DNA of 39,687 nucleotides from an uncultured Eubacteriales bacterium (GTDB taxonomy: Bacteria; Bacillota; Clostridia; Christensenellales; CAG-138). Positions 21,187-29,967 of this stretch are shown in pieces. Under the pieces are notes generated by a model, which had not been told where the DNA came from, did no database searches, and saw only the letters and a list, made by a program, of their open reading frames with translations. The stretch spans positions 1 through 39,687 of the forward strand of contig CADAGD010000009.1 in NCBI GenBank assembly GCA_902787375.1, given 5' to 3'. Each line of letters starts with the position of its first letter. Within the stretch, counting starts at the first letter, position 1. The position numbers and the translations under genes were made by a program.

Positions 21187-23460
21187 TCACAGCAAGTCGT
21201 TGGGATTGATCTCAACGCCCTTGAAGCCGTCGATGTTGTACCTGTCCGACAGCTCCCACAGAGCGGTCACAGCGGCGTTCGTATGCTTTGTCCTCGCAAG
21301 CTTTACAACGACCGCATATCTGTACAGATTATTGCGTTTCCGTATGGGAGCGGCTCCATGAGTGAGTAAAAGCAGCTCGTTCTCAGCGTTTTCGCCGAAT
21401 ACCGCAAGAGCCGAACGCAACGCCTTCTCCGCTTCATCGGCAAAGACCTCCGCCGATTCCGCCGCCGTGTTTTCATCGGCGCATTCAAACACCGCGCGTG
21501 CAAATACCGAAAACGGCGGGAACAGCGTCCTTAAGCGGTCGTTTATCTCCTGTTCGAAGAATGTATCATAGTCATGCTCCGCGGCAAGCCTGACCGCCCT
21601 GTGATTGGGCGCGTTCGTTTGTATAACAACCGTTCCCCTGCCGCTGCCATCCTGCTTCACCGCTCTGCCGGCTCTGCCGGCGACCTGTGTAAGCAGTTGG
21701 AACGTGCGCTCGCCGCTTCTGTAATCGGAGTGAAAAAGCGACGCATCCGCGAATACCACTCCCACAAGCGTTACGCCGGGAATATCAAGTCCCTTGGCGA
21801 CCATCTGAGTTCCAATAAGCACATCCGCATTGCCGGCGGTAAAGCTGTCCAGAATGTCGCGGTGGGACGTCTTGCCGCTTATAGTATCCGTATCCATCCT
21901 CAGACACCTCACGCTCGGTATCAGCTTTTTGAGCTGTTCCTCTACCTGCTGAGTGCCTATGCCCGAATACTTTATGTACACCGAGCCGCAATCGGGACAT
22001 ACCTTGGGAACCCTTACGGCATATCCGCAGTAGTGGCATCTCAATGTATCGTCAAATTTATGATATGTCATGGCAACATCGCAGTTCGGACATTTAAACA
22101 CATGTCCGCACGCCCTGCATTCGCCATGATATGAATACCCTCTCCTGTTCAGAAACAGTATCGCCTGCTCGCCGTTCTCAACGCATTTTTTCAGCTTTTG
22201 AGCTAAATTCAATGAAAAAATGCTGTTGTTGCCGGACATGAATTCGCTCCGCATATCGACTATCTCGACCTGCGGCATGGGTATGCCGTTTATCCTTTCG
22301 GGAAGGGCTATGAGCTTATAGGCTCCCTGCTTCGCGCGCAGGAAGGATATGAGCTGCGGCGTTGCGCTTCCGAGAACAAGCTTGGCTCCCGTCCGTCTTG
22401 CCCGCCTTACGGCGACCTCGTCCGCGGAATACTCCGGTCTCGATTCCGAACGGTACGACGGCTCATGCTCCTCATCAATCACTATGAGCTTCAGGTCTTC
22501 AACGGGCGCAAAAAGCGCAGACCTTGCTCCGACTACAACTCTCGCTTTGCCAAACCTTATTCTTCTCCATTCATCATAACGCTCACCCGCGCTCAGGTGG
22601 CTGTGCATTACGGCTACCGTATCTCCGAATCTTCGCCTGAATCTGTCGGTCGTCTGCGGCGTAAGCGATATTTCGGGAACAAGCACTATTGCTCCTCCGC
22701 CATTCTTTATCGCAATTTCAATGGCGTTCAGATAGACCTCCGTCTTGCCGCTCCCCGTAACTCCGTAGAGCAGGAACACATCCCCCGCCCCTCCGTTGCT
22801 TATTGTATCAACCGCGTTCTGTTGGGCGGCTGTAAGCTCCGGCGAGCTGTCCCTTCCGACATCCTTCATAAGCGGTCTGCGGAATGTGATATGCCCCTGC
22901 TCGGTTATAAAGCCCTTGCCTATCAGCGCGTTTATGGCGGCTCCCGCCGATGGAACATATGCGTTGAGATCGGATGTGGTCATGGGAATACCGCATTTCG
23001 AAAGTATGTCGAACAGTTCAAGCTGCTTGCAGGACTTGGGAGTACCGTCCTTTTTGAGAAGCTTTTGCCTTGCCTCGGCAGCGTCAATGCCCTCGGCGAT
23101 ACATACCGTGCGAACCGTCTTTTCCTTGACCCTTGAGCCGCGAAGCTGCGCAGGGAGCATGAGGCGCAGAGCGTCACAGACCGTGCAGTGATATGCCTTT
23201 GCTATCCATTGCGAAAGCTCTATTTGGTCGGGAAGAAGCGCCGTATAAGGCTCAAGCGTTCGGATAACTGACTTCACTTCAAACCTTGTATCGCATTCCT
23301 CGCACAGGTCAAGCACAAAGCCCTCTTGTGGCTTGTTTCCCCTTCCAAAAGGCACAATAACCCGATGCCCTTTTTTGACATCGAGTTCTTCCGGTATGCG
23401 GTAGGTGAAAAGTCTGTCCACGTTTGAGTTTGCTATATCTATGATTATCCGCGCAAACAA
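21187..23460 (-). CDS. priA: Primosomal protein N' (replication restart helicase PriA)
   Basis: A superfamily 2 DEAH-type helicase of about 757 residues. The N-terminal 3'-end-binding domain reads FARIIIDIANSNVDRLFTYRIPEEL. Walker A is GVTGSGKT (about 233-240), the Walker B box is DEEH in LIVIDEEHEPSYR, and a zinc-binding insert has CRACGHVFKCPNCD, CHYCG and CPDCG. The helicase C motif VLIGTQMVAKGLDIPGV and QVAGRAGR follow. PriA reloads the replisome at stalled forks. The frame opens with GTG at 23469, but that codon abuts the ribosome binding site; the TTG at 23460 stands six bases from GAGGTG and gives a normal PriA N-terminus. It is the last gene of the yicC-gmk-rpoZ-priA run. Confidence 0.95.
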   Translation of the reverse strand: MFARIIIDIANSNVDRLFTYRIPEELDVKKGHRVIVPFGRGNKPQEGFVLDLCEECDTRFEVKSVIRTLEPYTALLPDQIELSQWIAKAYHCTVCDALRLMLPAQLRGSRVKEKTVRTVCIAEGIDAAEARQKLLKKDGTPKSCKQLELFDILSKCGIPMTTSDLNAYVPSAGAAINALIGKGFITEQGHITFRRPLMKDVGRDSSPELTAAQQNAVDTISNGGAGDVFLLYGVTGSGKTEVYLNAIEIAIKNGGGAIVLVPEISLTPQTTDRFRRRFGDTVAVMHSHLSAGERYDEWRRIRFGKARVVVGARSALFAPVEDLKLIVIDEEHEPSYRSESRPEYSADEVAVRRARRTGAKLVLGSATPQLISFLRAKQGAYKLIALPERINGIPMPQVEIVDMRSEFMSGNNSIFSLNLAQKLKKCVENGEQAILFLNRRGYSYHGECRACGHVFKCPNCDVAMTYHKFDDTLRCHYCGYAVRVPKVCPDCGSVYIKYSGIGTQQVEEQLKKLIPSVRCLRMDTDTISGKTSHRDILDSFTAGNADVLIGTQMVAKGLDIPGVTLVGVVFADASLFHSDYRSGERTFQLLTQVAGRAGRAVKQDGSGRGTVVIQTNAPNHRAVRLAAEHDYDTFFEQEINDRLRTLFPPFSVFARAVFECADENTAAESAEVFADEAEKALRSALAVFGENAENELLLLTHGAAPIRKRNNLYRYAVVVKLARTKHTNAAVTALWELSDRYNIDGFKGVEINPNDLL

Positions 23461-23496
23461 GCCTTTCACCTCGCTATGCTTTTCATTCAGTTATTA

Positions 23497-23709
23497 TCAA
23501 TACTCCGAAGTCCTGTTGTACTCCTCAGGATAGTGTATCTCAAGCTTATCATCGTTCAGCTCTTCAACGGCTATCGAAACGGGCTTCTCATTGCCGATGT
23601 CCTCGTTTGAACGCATTATCTGCCTCGCGCGCTTTGCGACCGAAGTCACAAGCATATAACGACATCCTGCCTTTACCTCTATCTTATTTACCGGCGGTTG
23701 ATTCATCAT
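23497..23709 (-). CDS. rpoZ: DNA-directed RNA polymerase omega subunit
   Basis: A 70-residue protein with the omega signature CRYMLVTSVAKRARQIM and EKPVSIAVEEL. Omega binds the beta' subunit and helps polymerase assembly. Size and position between gmk and priA are normal. Two tandem ATGs (23709, 23706) follow GGAGG by 10 and 13 bases. Confidence 0.93.
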   Translation of the reverse strand: MMNQPPVNKIEVKAGCRYMLVTSVAKRARQIMRSNEDIGNEKPVSIAVEELNDDKLEIHYPEEYNRTSEY

Positions 23710-23751
23710 GGTAGGTGTACCTCCTATTATAATTGATATATGTATGCTTTA

Positions 23752-24369
23752 TTAAAAGTCTTCCGCAATAAGCGCATCCACAAAATCAGAACAGTATTGG
23801 GGCGTGCTTTTCGATGTTTCCAGTATCATTCTGCATTTTTCTATAGCCGAGTCGAGATCGTCGTTTACAACAACATAGTCGTACTCGCCCATGCGCGAAA
23901 GCTCCGTCTTTGCCTCGGCAAGCCTGCGCTCTATTACGGGCTGCTCCTCCGTTCCCCTCGTTTCAAGTCTGCGCCTCAGCTCCTTCATGGATGGCGGCGC
24001 GAGCATGATGGCTACTGCTTCGGGACAGTTTTCCTTGACCTTCATAGCTCCGTTCACGTCTATATCGAGCAGAACATCATGCCCCATGTTGAGCTGCTCC
24101 TCAACATATTTTCTCGGTGTTCCGTAGTTGTTTCTCCCGAAAACCTTCATGTACTCAATAAATTCGCCCTCATCTATCATGCGGTTGAACTCATCGTCGC
24201 TCACGAAAAAATACTCGCGTCCATGAACTTCTCCGGGTCTCGGCGACCTTGTTGTGGCTGAAACGGAAAACACCATTTTCCCATTGCTGCCCTCAAGCAA
24301 TGCCTTTGACACCGTACCCTTGCCGACTCCCGAAGGCCCCGAAACAATAAACAGAATGCCTTTTTTCAT
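23752..24369 (-). CDS. gmk: Guanylate kinase
   Basis: A 205-residue kinase that converts GMP and ATP to GDP and ADP. The P-loop is GPSGVGKGT (residues 11-19). The GMP-binding region has SATTRSPRPGEVHGREYFFV, and the LID region ETRGTEEQPVIERRLAEAKTE is complete. It sits between yicC and rpoZ, 42 bases upstream of rpoZ. The remA gene, often between yicC and gmk in Firmicutes, is not in the 68-base gap. Confidence 0.96.
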   Translation of the reverse strand: MKKGILFIVSGPSGVGKGTVSKALLEGSNGKMVFSVSATTRSPRPGEVHGREYFFVSDDEFNRMIDEGEFIEYMKVFGRNNYGTPRKYVEEQLNMGHDVLLDIDVNGAMKVKENCPEAVAIMLAPPSMKELRRRLETRGTEEQPVIERRLAEAKTELSRMGEYDYVVVNDDLDSAIEKCRMILETSKSTPQYCSDFVDALIAEDF

Positions 24370-24437
24370 TTAAAACTCACGCTCCCGTAAAAATACCGTT
24401 GTCGTCGAATATCCGCTTACTCCTTCCGGATAAGCCG

Positions 24438-25316
24438 TCATTCAAGATTCTGAACCTGTTCCCTTATCTTCTCTATCTCCGCCTTGCCCTCTATGACAAG
24501 AGCGGTTATATCCTTATCATTTGCCTTCGAGCCTATTGTATTGAATTCCCTGTTCATCTCCTGAACTATGAAATCCATCTTGCGTCCTACCGCGTTTCCG
24601 TTTTCAAGCAGCTCCCTTGCCGCCGCAACATGGCTTGCAAGACGAACAAGCTCCTCGTCGATATTCGCCTTATCCGCGAATATCGCGATCTCTGTCGCAA
24701 GGCGCGCCGTATCAACCTCCGCGCTCTCAAGCACGGACGCTATTCTTTCGGTGAGCTTATTTCTGTAATCCTCAACAACGAGTGGCGCTCTTTCCTTTAT
24801 TCTCTCCCTCAAGCCAAGCACCGTATCAAGCCTTGACAGAAGGTCGGCGCACAATCTCTCGCCCTCTACGCGCCGCATCTCAATAAGCTCGGCACATGCC
24901 TTCTCCAGCGCGTCGTCGGCAAGCTTTATCAATGCCTCCCTGTCCTCGTCCGCCTCCACGACATCCATTACGTCCGGGAGCCTGAGCGCGGATGTTGCCG
25001 TCAGGTCGTTCCTTAATCCGAACTGCTCGGCACATTGATTCGCCGCGTCTATATAGGCTTTTAAAAGCGAAGCATCAAAAACAGCCGTCCTCGCGTCATT
25101 GCGCGTATTGCGGTATGTGATATATACGTCAACATGACCCCTTGTAAGCCTTTCCGCAAGCAGGCGTCTTATCTCATCCTCGATGAATGATATATGGCGC
25201 GGCATCCTGAATGAGAGGTCAAGATAACGATGATTGACGCTTTTAAGCTCCATTGTCAGTTCCCTGCCATCAAACAGAACATTTGCCCTGCCGAAACCCG
25301 TCATGCTGTTTGCCAT
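24438..25316 (-). CDS. yicC: YicC/YloC family endoribonuclease
   Basis: A 292-residue protein with both conserved ends of the family: the N-terminal MANSMTGFGRA with KSVNHRYLDLSFRMP, and the C-terminal DUF1732 segment GRKMDFIVQEMNREFNTIGSKANDKDIT. Members have been described as ribonucleases involved in RNA turnover; here the role is taken from the family. It is the first gene of the gmk-rpoZ-priA run. The start has GGAGG ten bases upstream, and an extended -10 promoter lies at 25348-25356. Confidence 0.92.
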   Translation of the reverse strand: MANSMTGFGRANVLFDGRELTMELKSVNHRYLDLSFRMPRHISFIEDEIRRLLAERLTRGHVDVYITYRNTRNDARTAVFDASLLKAYIDAANQCAEQFGLRNDLTATSALRLPDVMDVVEADEDREALIKLADDALEKACAELIEMRRVEGERLCADLLSRLDTVLGLRERIKERAPLVVEDYRNKLTERIASVLESAEVDTARLATEIAIFADKANIDEELVRLASHVAAARELLENGNAVGRKMDFIVQEMNREFNTIGSKANDKDITALVIEGKAEIEKIREQVQNLE

Positions 25317-25347
25317 AAATCATCCACCTCCAAATACTCATTCTATA

Positions 25348-25356
25348 ATTATAGCA
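25348..25356 (-). promoter_or_regulatory. Extended -10 promoter of the yicC operon
   Basis: On the minus strand TGCTATAAT gives TG-n-TATAAT; TATAAT occupies 25353-25348. The -35 region (TTTTAA at 17 bases) is poor. Confidence 0.5.
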
Positions 25357-25415
25357 TATTTGAAGTACAATTAAAAGACTTTTAAACCAGGTTTTTTAAA
25401 GTTAAAATTATATAA

Positions 25416-25444
25416 TTGAACACCGTATGTTTTTATGATATAAT
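25416..25444 (+). promoter_or_regulatory. Promoter of the DUF512-der operon
   Basis: TTGAAC (25416-25421), 17-base spacer, TATAAT (25439-25444) with TGA before the -10. The start point is expected near 25449-25452, so the ATG at 25448 would be at or before the transcript's first base. Confidence 0.7.
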
Positions 25445-25462
25445 AACATGAGGATTTTTGGT

Positions 25463-26776
25463 ATGAAGCACTTGATAACAAAAGTTGACAGCGGCACAAT
25501 AGCGGATGAGCTTGGCGTGAAGCAGGGCTGGAAGCTTGTTTCCGTAAACGGACAGCTCATTCGTGATGTTATTGACTATGAGCTTTTTACTAACGAGGAG
25601 CGCATAACCGTCTGCTTTGAAACGGACTCCGGCGATTTGGAGGAGTTCATCGTTGAAAAGGAAGTATGGGAGCCGCTTGGACTGAATTTTGAATCAGGGC
25701 TTATGTCCCCCGTCAGGCAATGCACGAATCACTGTGTTTTCTGCTTTATAGACCAGATGCCGAGAGGGCATCGCAACACCCTCTACTTCAAGGACGACGA
25801 CTGGCGTCTTTCGCTCATAATGGGCAATTATGTTACGCTCACCAATGTTTCCGATACGGAATTCCGGCGTATAATCGACCGGCGTGTATCCCCTCTTTAC
25901 ATATCCGTACACGCGACGGACGGCGCCATCCGCAAAACCATGATGCGGAGCAAGAACGCCGACAAGATATTCGAGCGGCTTACAATGCTTCACGAAAACG
26001 GCTTGAAATTCCATGCCCAAATTGTTCTCTGTCCCGAACTCAACGGCGGAGAAGTTCTGAAAAAATCCCTGTCCGACCTTTGGTCGCTTTCCCCATCGGC
26101 TCAATCGGTCGCGGTTGTTCCCGTAGGTCTTACCAAGCACAGGGAGGGGCTCTATCCGCTGAAGCCCATGACCGCCGAGGACGCCCGTTACGCGATAGCT
26201 CTTGTAGACAGGTTCACGGAGGAAAACGACGCAAAAGGCTTTGCCTTCTGCTCCGATGAGATGTATCTTCGCGCAGGTATGCCCCTGCCGGATTATGAGT
26301 ATTACGGCGCGTTTGACCAAATCGAGAACGGCGTGGGGCTTTTCAGGCTTTTTGAAAGCGGCGTGGAATACGCACTTGAAGAGCGCGAACCCTTGAAGGA
26401 GCATATCACCATGGATTCCGTCTGCGGAGTCGCCATATCGGGATACATGAGCGAACTTTTCAAAAAGCTTGAGCCATACAACATAACCATAAACGTCCAC
26501 GCGATCCGCAATGATTTTTTCGGAGAAAGCGTGACCGTGAGCGGGCTTGTGACAGCGGGCGATATAATAAAGCAGCAGTTAGGTCAGCTCACCGGCAGCG
26601 CGCTCATAATGACGTCGTCGATGCTCCGTGAGATGGACAACATATTCCTCGACGGTATGCGGCTTCCCGAACTTTCGGAAACGATGGGACGACCCATATA
26701 TCCGATGCCCTCCGATGACGGTGAGGCCTTTATTGAAAAATTATTTGAAATATGTGAAAGGTTGATCAAAGAATGA
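25463..26776 (+). CDS. DUF512 family protein with PDZ-like and radical SAM-like domains
   Basis: A 437-residue protein. The N-terminal 60 residues are PDZ-like ([30 protein letters not shown]). Next comes a radical SAM-like CxxxCxxC motif in [15 protein letters not shown] (Cys87, Cys91, Cys94) and the conserved [19 protein letters not shown] and [12 protein letters not shown] blocks. The C-terminal DUF512 domain contains [15 protein letters not shown] and GLVTAGDII. The chemistry is unknown. An ATG at 25448 is in frame but lies on the expected transcription start; the ATG at 25463 has GAGG nine bases upstream and matches the normal family N-terminus. The last four bases overlap der. Confidence 0.88.
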   Translation: MKHLITKVDSGTIADELGVKQGWKLVSVNGQLIRDVIDYELFTNEERITVCFETDSGDLEEFIVEKEVWEPLGLNFESGLMSPVRQCTNHCVFCFIDQMPRGHRNTLYFKDDDWRLSLIMGNYVTLTNVSDTEFRRIIDRRVSPLYISVHATDGAIRKTMMRSKNADKIFERLTMLHENGLKFHAQIVLCPELNGGEVLKKSLSDLWSLSPSAQSVAVVPVGLTKHREGLYPLKPMTAEDARYAIALVDRFTEENDAKGFAFCSDEMYLRAGMPLPDYEYYGAFDQIENGVGLFRLFESGVEYALEEREPLKEHITMDSVCGVAISGYMSELFKKLEPYNITINVHAIRNDFFGESVTVSGLVTAGDIIKQQLGQLTGSALIMTSSMLREMDNIFLDGMRLPELSETMGRPIYPMPSDDGEAFIEKLFEICERLIKE

Positions 26777-28098
26777 AACCCCTTGTCGCTATAGTCGGAA
26801 GACCCAATGTAGGCAAATCCACCCTGTTCAACAGGATAGTGGGTAAGCGTATTGCCATTATAGAAGATACACCCGGCGTTACCCGTGACAGGATATACGG
26901 CGACGCCGAATGGCTTACGCATAATTTTACCGTTATTGATACCGGGGGTATCGAGCCTGACAGCGATGATATAATACTTGCTCAGATGCGGAGGCAGGCG
27001 GAGCTTGCCATCGAAACCTCACACGTCATACTGTTCGTTGTTGACGGTCGTGAGGGCTTGACTGCCGCGGATATCGAAGTTTCCGATATGCTCCGCCGCA
27101 GCAAAAAGCCCATTGTGCTTTGCGTAAACAAGGTGGATCATGTCAAATATGAGGATACCGCCTATGATTTCTATTCCCTCGGCATCGGCGAACCCATAAC
27201 CATATCCGCCGAGCAGGGGCTTGGCGTAGGCGATCTTCTTGATGAGGTCTGCAAATACTTCCCCGCCATCGAAGCCGATGAGGGCGGCGAATCCATATCA
27301 ATAGCTGTTGTGGGCAAGCCGAATGTAGGCAAGTCGAGCCTTGTAAACGCTCTTCTCGGACAGGACAGAACCATTGTCTCAAACATTCCGGGTACTACAA
27401 GGGACGCCATCGACACTCCTTTCAGATACAACGAGAAGGATTATGTGCTGATAGACACCGCTGGAATCCGCCGTAAGCGCGCGGTGGGCGATGAGAATGT
27501 CGAAAGATATTCCGTAATCCGTTCCCTCGCCGCGATAAGACGCTGTGACGTCGCGCTTATAGTCGTTGACGCCGAACAGGGGCTTTCCGAACAGGACGTG
27601 CGCATTGCCGGTTACGTCCATGAGGAGGGCAAGGCGAGCGTCCTCATAGTGAACAAATGGGATCTAATCGAGAAGGATACCCATACCTCAGAAAAATTCA
27701 AGAAAAAGATGATTGCCGATCTTGCGTTCATGAGCTATGTCCCAATGCTGTTCATATCCGCCAAGACCGGACAGCGCGTTCACCGCGTTATGGAGAGCGC
27801 GAATGCCGTACTGGAGCAGGCAGCGACCAGAATCTCCACCGGCATACTCAACGATATAATAGGCGAGGCCGTCACAATGAGCGAGCCTCCGTTTGTCAAG
27901 GGCAGAAGGCTGCGCATATTCTATTGCACACAGGCTTCAATAAAGCCCCCGACATTTATAATATTCGTCAACGACGCCGAGCTGATGCACTTCTCATACA
28001 GGCGTTACCTTGAGAATTACATCAGAAAATCCTTCAAAATAGATTCCGTTCCCATAAGGCTCATAATCAGGAATCGAAGCGAAAACGACGGTAATTGA
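26773..28098 (+). CDS. der: Ribosome biogenesis GTPase Der (EngA)
   Basis: A 441-residue protein with two tandem GTPase domains and a C-terminal KH-like domain. First domain: GRPNVGKST (9-17), [13 protein letters not shown] and NKVD. Second domain: GKPNVGKSS (about 181-189), [15 protein letters not shown] and NKWD. Both are complete. The KH-like end includes the [24 protein letters not shown] segment. Der acts in 50S subunit assembly. It overlaps the DUF512 gene by four bases, a common clostridial pairing, and ends at a strong terminator. Confidence 0.97.
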   Translation: MKPLVAIVGRPNVGKSTLFNRIVGKRIAIIEDTPGVTRDRIYGDAEWLTHNFTVIDTGGIEPDSDDIILAQMRRQAELAIETSHVILFVVDGREGLTAADIEVSDMLRRSKKPIVLCVNKVDHVKYEDTAYDFYSLGIGEPITISAEQGLGVGDLLDEVCKYFPAIEADEGGESISIAVVGKPNVGKSSLVNALLGQDRTIVSNIPGTTRDAIDTPFRYNEKDYVLIDTAGIRRKRAVGDENVERYSVIRSLAAIRRCDVALIVVDAEQGLSEQDVRIAGYVHEEGKASVLIVNKWDLIEKDTHTSEKFKKKMIADLAFMSYVPMLFISAKTGQRVHRVMESANAVLEQAATRISTGILNDIIGEAVTMSEPPFVKGRRLRIFYCTQASIKPPTFIIFVNDAELMHFSYRRYLENYIRKSFKIDSVPIRLIIRNRSENDGN

Positions 28099-28128
28099 CG
28101 CGAAACGAATAACAAGCGACAAACAACC

Positions 28129-28152
28129 AAAAGCCGTGCAAGCGGCTTTTTT
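28129..28152 (+). terminator. Terminator of the DUF512-der operon
   Basis: AAAAGCCG (28129-28136), loop TGCAAG, CGGCTTTT (28143-28150) followed by further T. Typical Rho-independent terminator 30 bases past the der stop. Confidence 0.85.
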
Positions 28153-28237
28153 CATTCCGCTCCCTGTCATTTTACGCAAAGGTTCCTCATATCCTTTTAA
28201 TGCCATATGAAAGCTGAAGGGAGAATGAAGATACCTT

Positions 28238-29722
28238 ATGGAAAGAGCGGAGCTTTATCGTGATATAGCGCAAAGGACACAGGGGGATATATACATAGGG
28301 GTTATAGGCCCAGTCAGGACGGGCAAATCCACATTCATAAAGCGTTTTATGGATACCCTTGTTATACCCGAAATAACAAACGACTATGTTAAGGAAAGGG
28401 TTATCGACGAGCTGCCCCAGAGCGGATCGGGCAAGACCGTAATGACGACACAGCCGAAGTTTGTTCCGAATGACGCGGTAAAAATCCGCATAGGCGACGA
28501 CGAATCAACGGAGCTTTCCGTGCGCATGATAGACTGCGTGGGCTACATGGTAAACGGCGCGCTCGGGAATCTTGAGGAGGAGCTTCCCCGCATGGTCAGG
28601 ACGCCTTGGTACGACTATGACATCCCATTCGACGAAGCTGCCGAAATAGGAACAAGAAAGGTCATAACCGAGCATTCCACAATAGGTATAGTTGTACTGA
28701 CCGACGGCTCCATAACCGGCATAGAGCGTGCCTCCTATGTTCCCGCCGAGGAAAAGGTTTTTGATGAGCTGAAAAAAACCGGAAAGCCCTTTGCGGTGGT
28801 TATGAACAGCACACATCCCGAAAGCTCCGAAACATTGGAGTACGCGGCGGAAATATCCCGCAAATACTCGGTCGATGTACTCCCTCTTAACGTAATGTCG
28901 ATGGATACTGCCGATATTAACAAGCTGCTCGAAAACATTCTCAACGATTTCCCGATACAGACTATCAATGTTGAGATTCCCAAATGGATGAAGCTGCTCG
29001 GAACCGAACATCCGATGGTCAGCTCGGTAATCGGAGCCGTGAGGGATGTGCTTCCGAATATAAACCATATGAGGGATCACAGGCTCATTTCAGACGCCCT
29101 TGACGGTATCGAGGATTTTGAATCCATCGAGCTGCTCCGTGCGACATTGGGGGACGGCTGCGCTTATTACAGGCTCATACCCGATGAGAGCGTATTTTAC
29201 AGGGTGCTGTCCAATGAATGCGGCTACGAGATAAACGACGAGTTTGAGCTGATGGAATCGCTGAAGGAATTTGCGAGGGCAAAGCGCGAATACGACAGGA
29301 TAGAGCTTGCGCTGAAATCGGCAAACGAATTCGGCTACGGCTTGGTTCCGCCGAAAATCGACGAGATGCAGCTCGACAAGCCCGAAATAATCCGCCACGG
29401 AAGCCGATTCGGCGTAAGGCTGAAGGCGCACGCCTCAGGACTACATATAATAAGGGTGGACATAGAAAGCGAAGTCAATCCCCTCGTCGGAACCGAGGAG
29501 CAGGGCGAGGAGCTTGCCGGGTATCTTATGAATACTTTTGAAACAAGACCCGATGAGATCTGGTCAACAAACATATTCGGAAAGCCGATATACGATCTTG
29601 TAAAGGATGGCATGACGGGCAAAATAAACAATCTGCCCCCTGACGTACAGCTCCGTCTGCGCGATACCATAAACCGCATGGTCAACGACGGCTGCAACGG
29701 TCTGATATGTATACTGCTCTGA
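28238..29722 (+). CDS. spoIVA: Stage IV sporulation protein A
   Basis: A 494-residue protein that matches SpoIVA throughout. The N-terminus has DIAQRTQGDIYIGVIGPVRTGKSTFIKRFMD with Walker A GPVRTGKS (24-31), then PQSGSGKTVMTTQPKFVPNDAV, RMIDCVGYMV and TEHSTIGIVVLTDGSI. SpoIVA is an ATPase that polymerises on the forespore surface and anchors the spore coat. Its presence shows endospore capacity. In Bacillus it is transcribed by SigE; I did not find a clear SigE promoter here. The start has no ideal ribosome binding site: the nearest AGGGAG is 14 bases upstream. It ends at a strong terminator. Confidence 0.96.
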   Translation: MERAELYRDIAQRTQGDIYIGVIGPVRTGKSTFIKRFMDTLVIPEITNDYVKERVIDELPQSGSGKTVMTTQPKFVPNDAVKIRIGDDESTELSVRMIDCVGYMVNGALGNLEEELPRMVRTPWYDYDIPFDEAAEIGTRKVITEHSTIGIVVLTDGSITGIERASYVPAEEKVFDELKKTGKPFAVVMNSTHPESSETLEYAAEISRKYSVDVLPLNVMSMDTADINKLLENILNDFPIQTINVEIPKWMKLLGTEHPMVSSVIGAVRDVLPNINHMRDHRLISDALDGIEDFESIELLRATLGDGCAYYRLIPDESVFYRVLSNECGYEINDEFELMESLKEFARAKREYDRIELALKSANEFGYGLVPPKIDEMQLDKPEIIRHGSRFGVRLKAHASGLHIIRVDIESEVNPLVGTEEQGEELAGYLMNTFETRPDEIWSTNIFGKPIYDLVKDGMTGKINNLPPDVQLRLRDTINRMVNDGCNGLICILL

Positions 29723-29767
29723 TACCTTTCGAGCAGCAGGTATGAATCTTCACATTCTATAATAAGC

Positions 29768-29807
29768 AAGCATGATTCGGTTGTCCATGAAAAGAATCAT
29801 GCTTTTT
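29768..29807 (+). terminator. Terminator of spoIVA
   Basis: AAGCATGATTC (29768-29778), 15-base loop, GAATCATGCTT (29794-29804), then TTT: a perfect 11-bp stem with a T-rich tail (TTTTTC counting the stem end). Confidence 0.8.
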
Positions 29808-29877
29808 CATCTGTGTTAACCTGCTGCATTTATTGACCGTCGCAGTCAATTTTTTCATAATATATAGCAAAAACATA

Positions 29878-29906
29878 TTGATTAAGAGAGATTATTATAT
29901 TATAAT
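29878..29906 (+). promoter_or_regulatory. Promoter of ppdK
   Basis: TTGATT (29878-29883), 17-base spacer, TATAAT (29901-29906), in an AT-rich stretch; GGAGG precedes the start codon. Confidence 0.75.
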
Positions 29907-29967
29907 AAAGCATTCCAGAGATAGTGTTTGATTTGGTTACAAAAATTAAAAATTTGGAGGAACATTT

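Larger units (their letters stand above)
29723..29967. other. Intergenic region between spoIVA and ppdK
   Basis: Holds the spoIVA terminator (29768-29807), a small 6-bp hairpin ATTGAC/GTCAAT at 29832-29850 followed by six T that could be a second terminator, the ppdK promoter (29878-29906) and a leader of about 55 bases. No gene was seen. Confidence 0.6.

Noticed and set aside
28160..28237. A SigE-type promoter before spoIVA
   Set aside because: CATATCC and CATATGAA resemble parts of the SigE boxes, but the spacing of about nine bases between them is too short, so no call was made.
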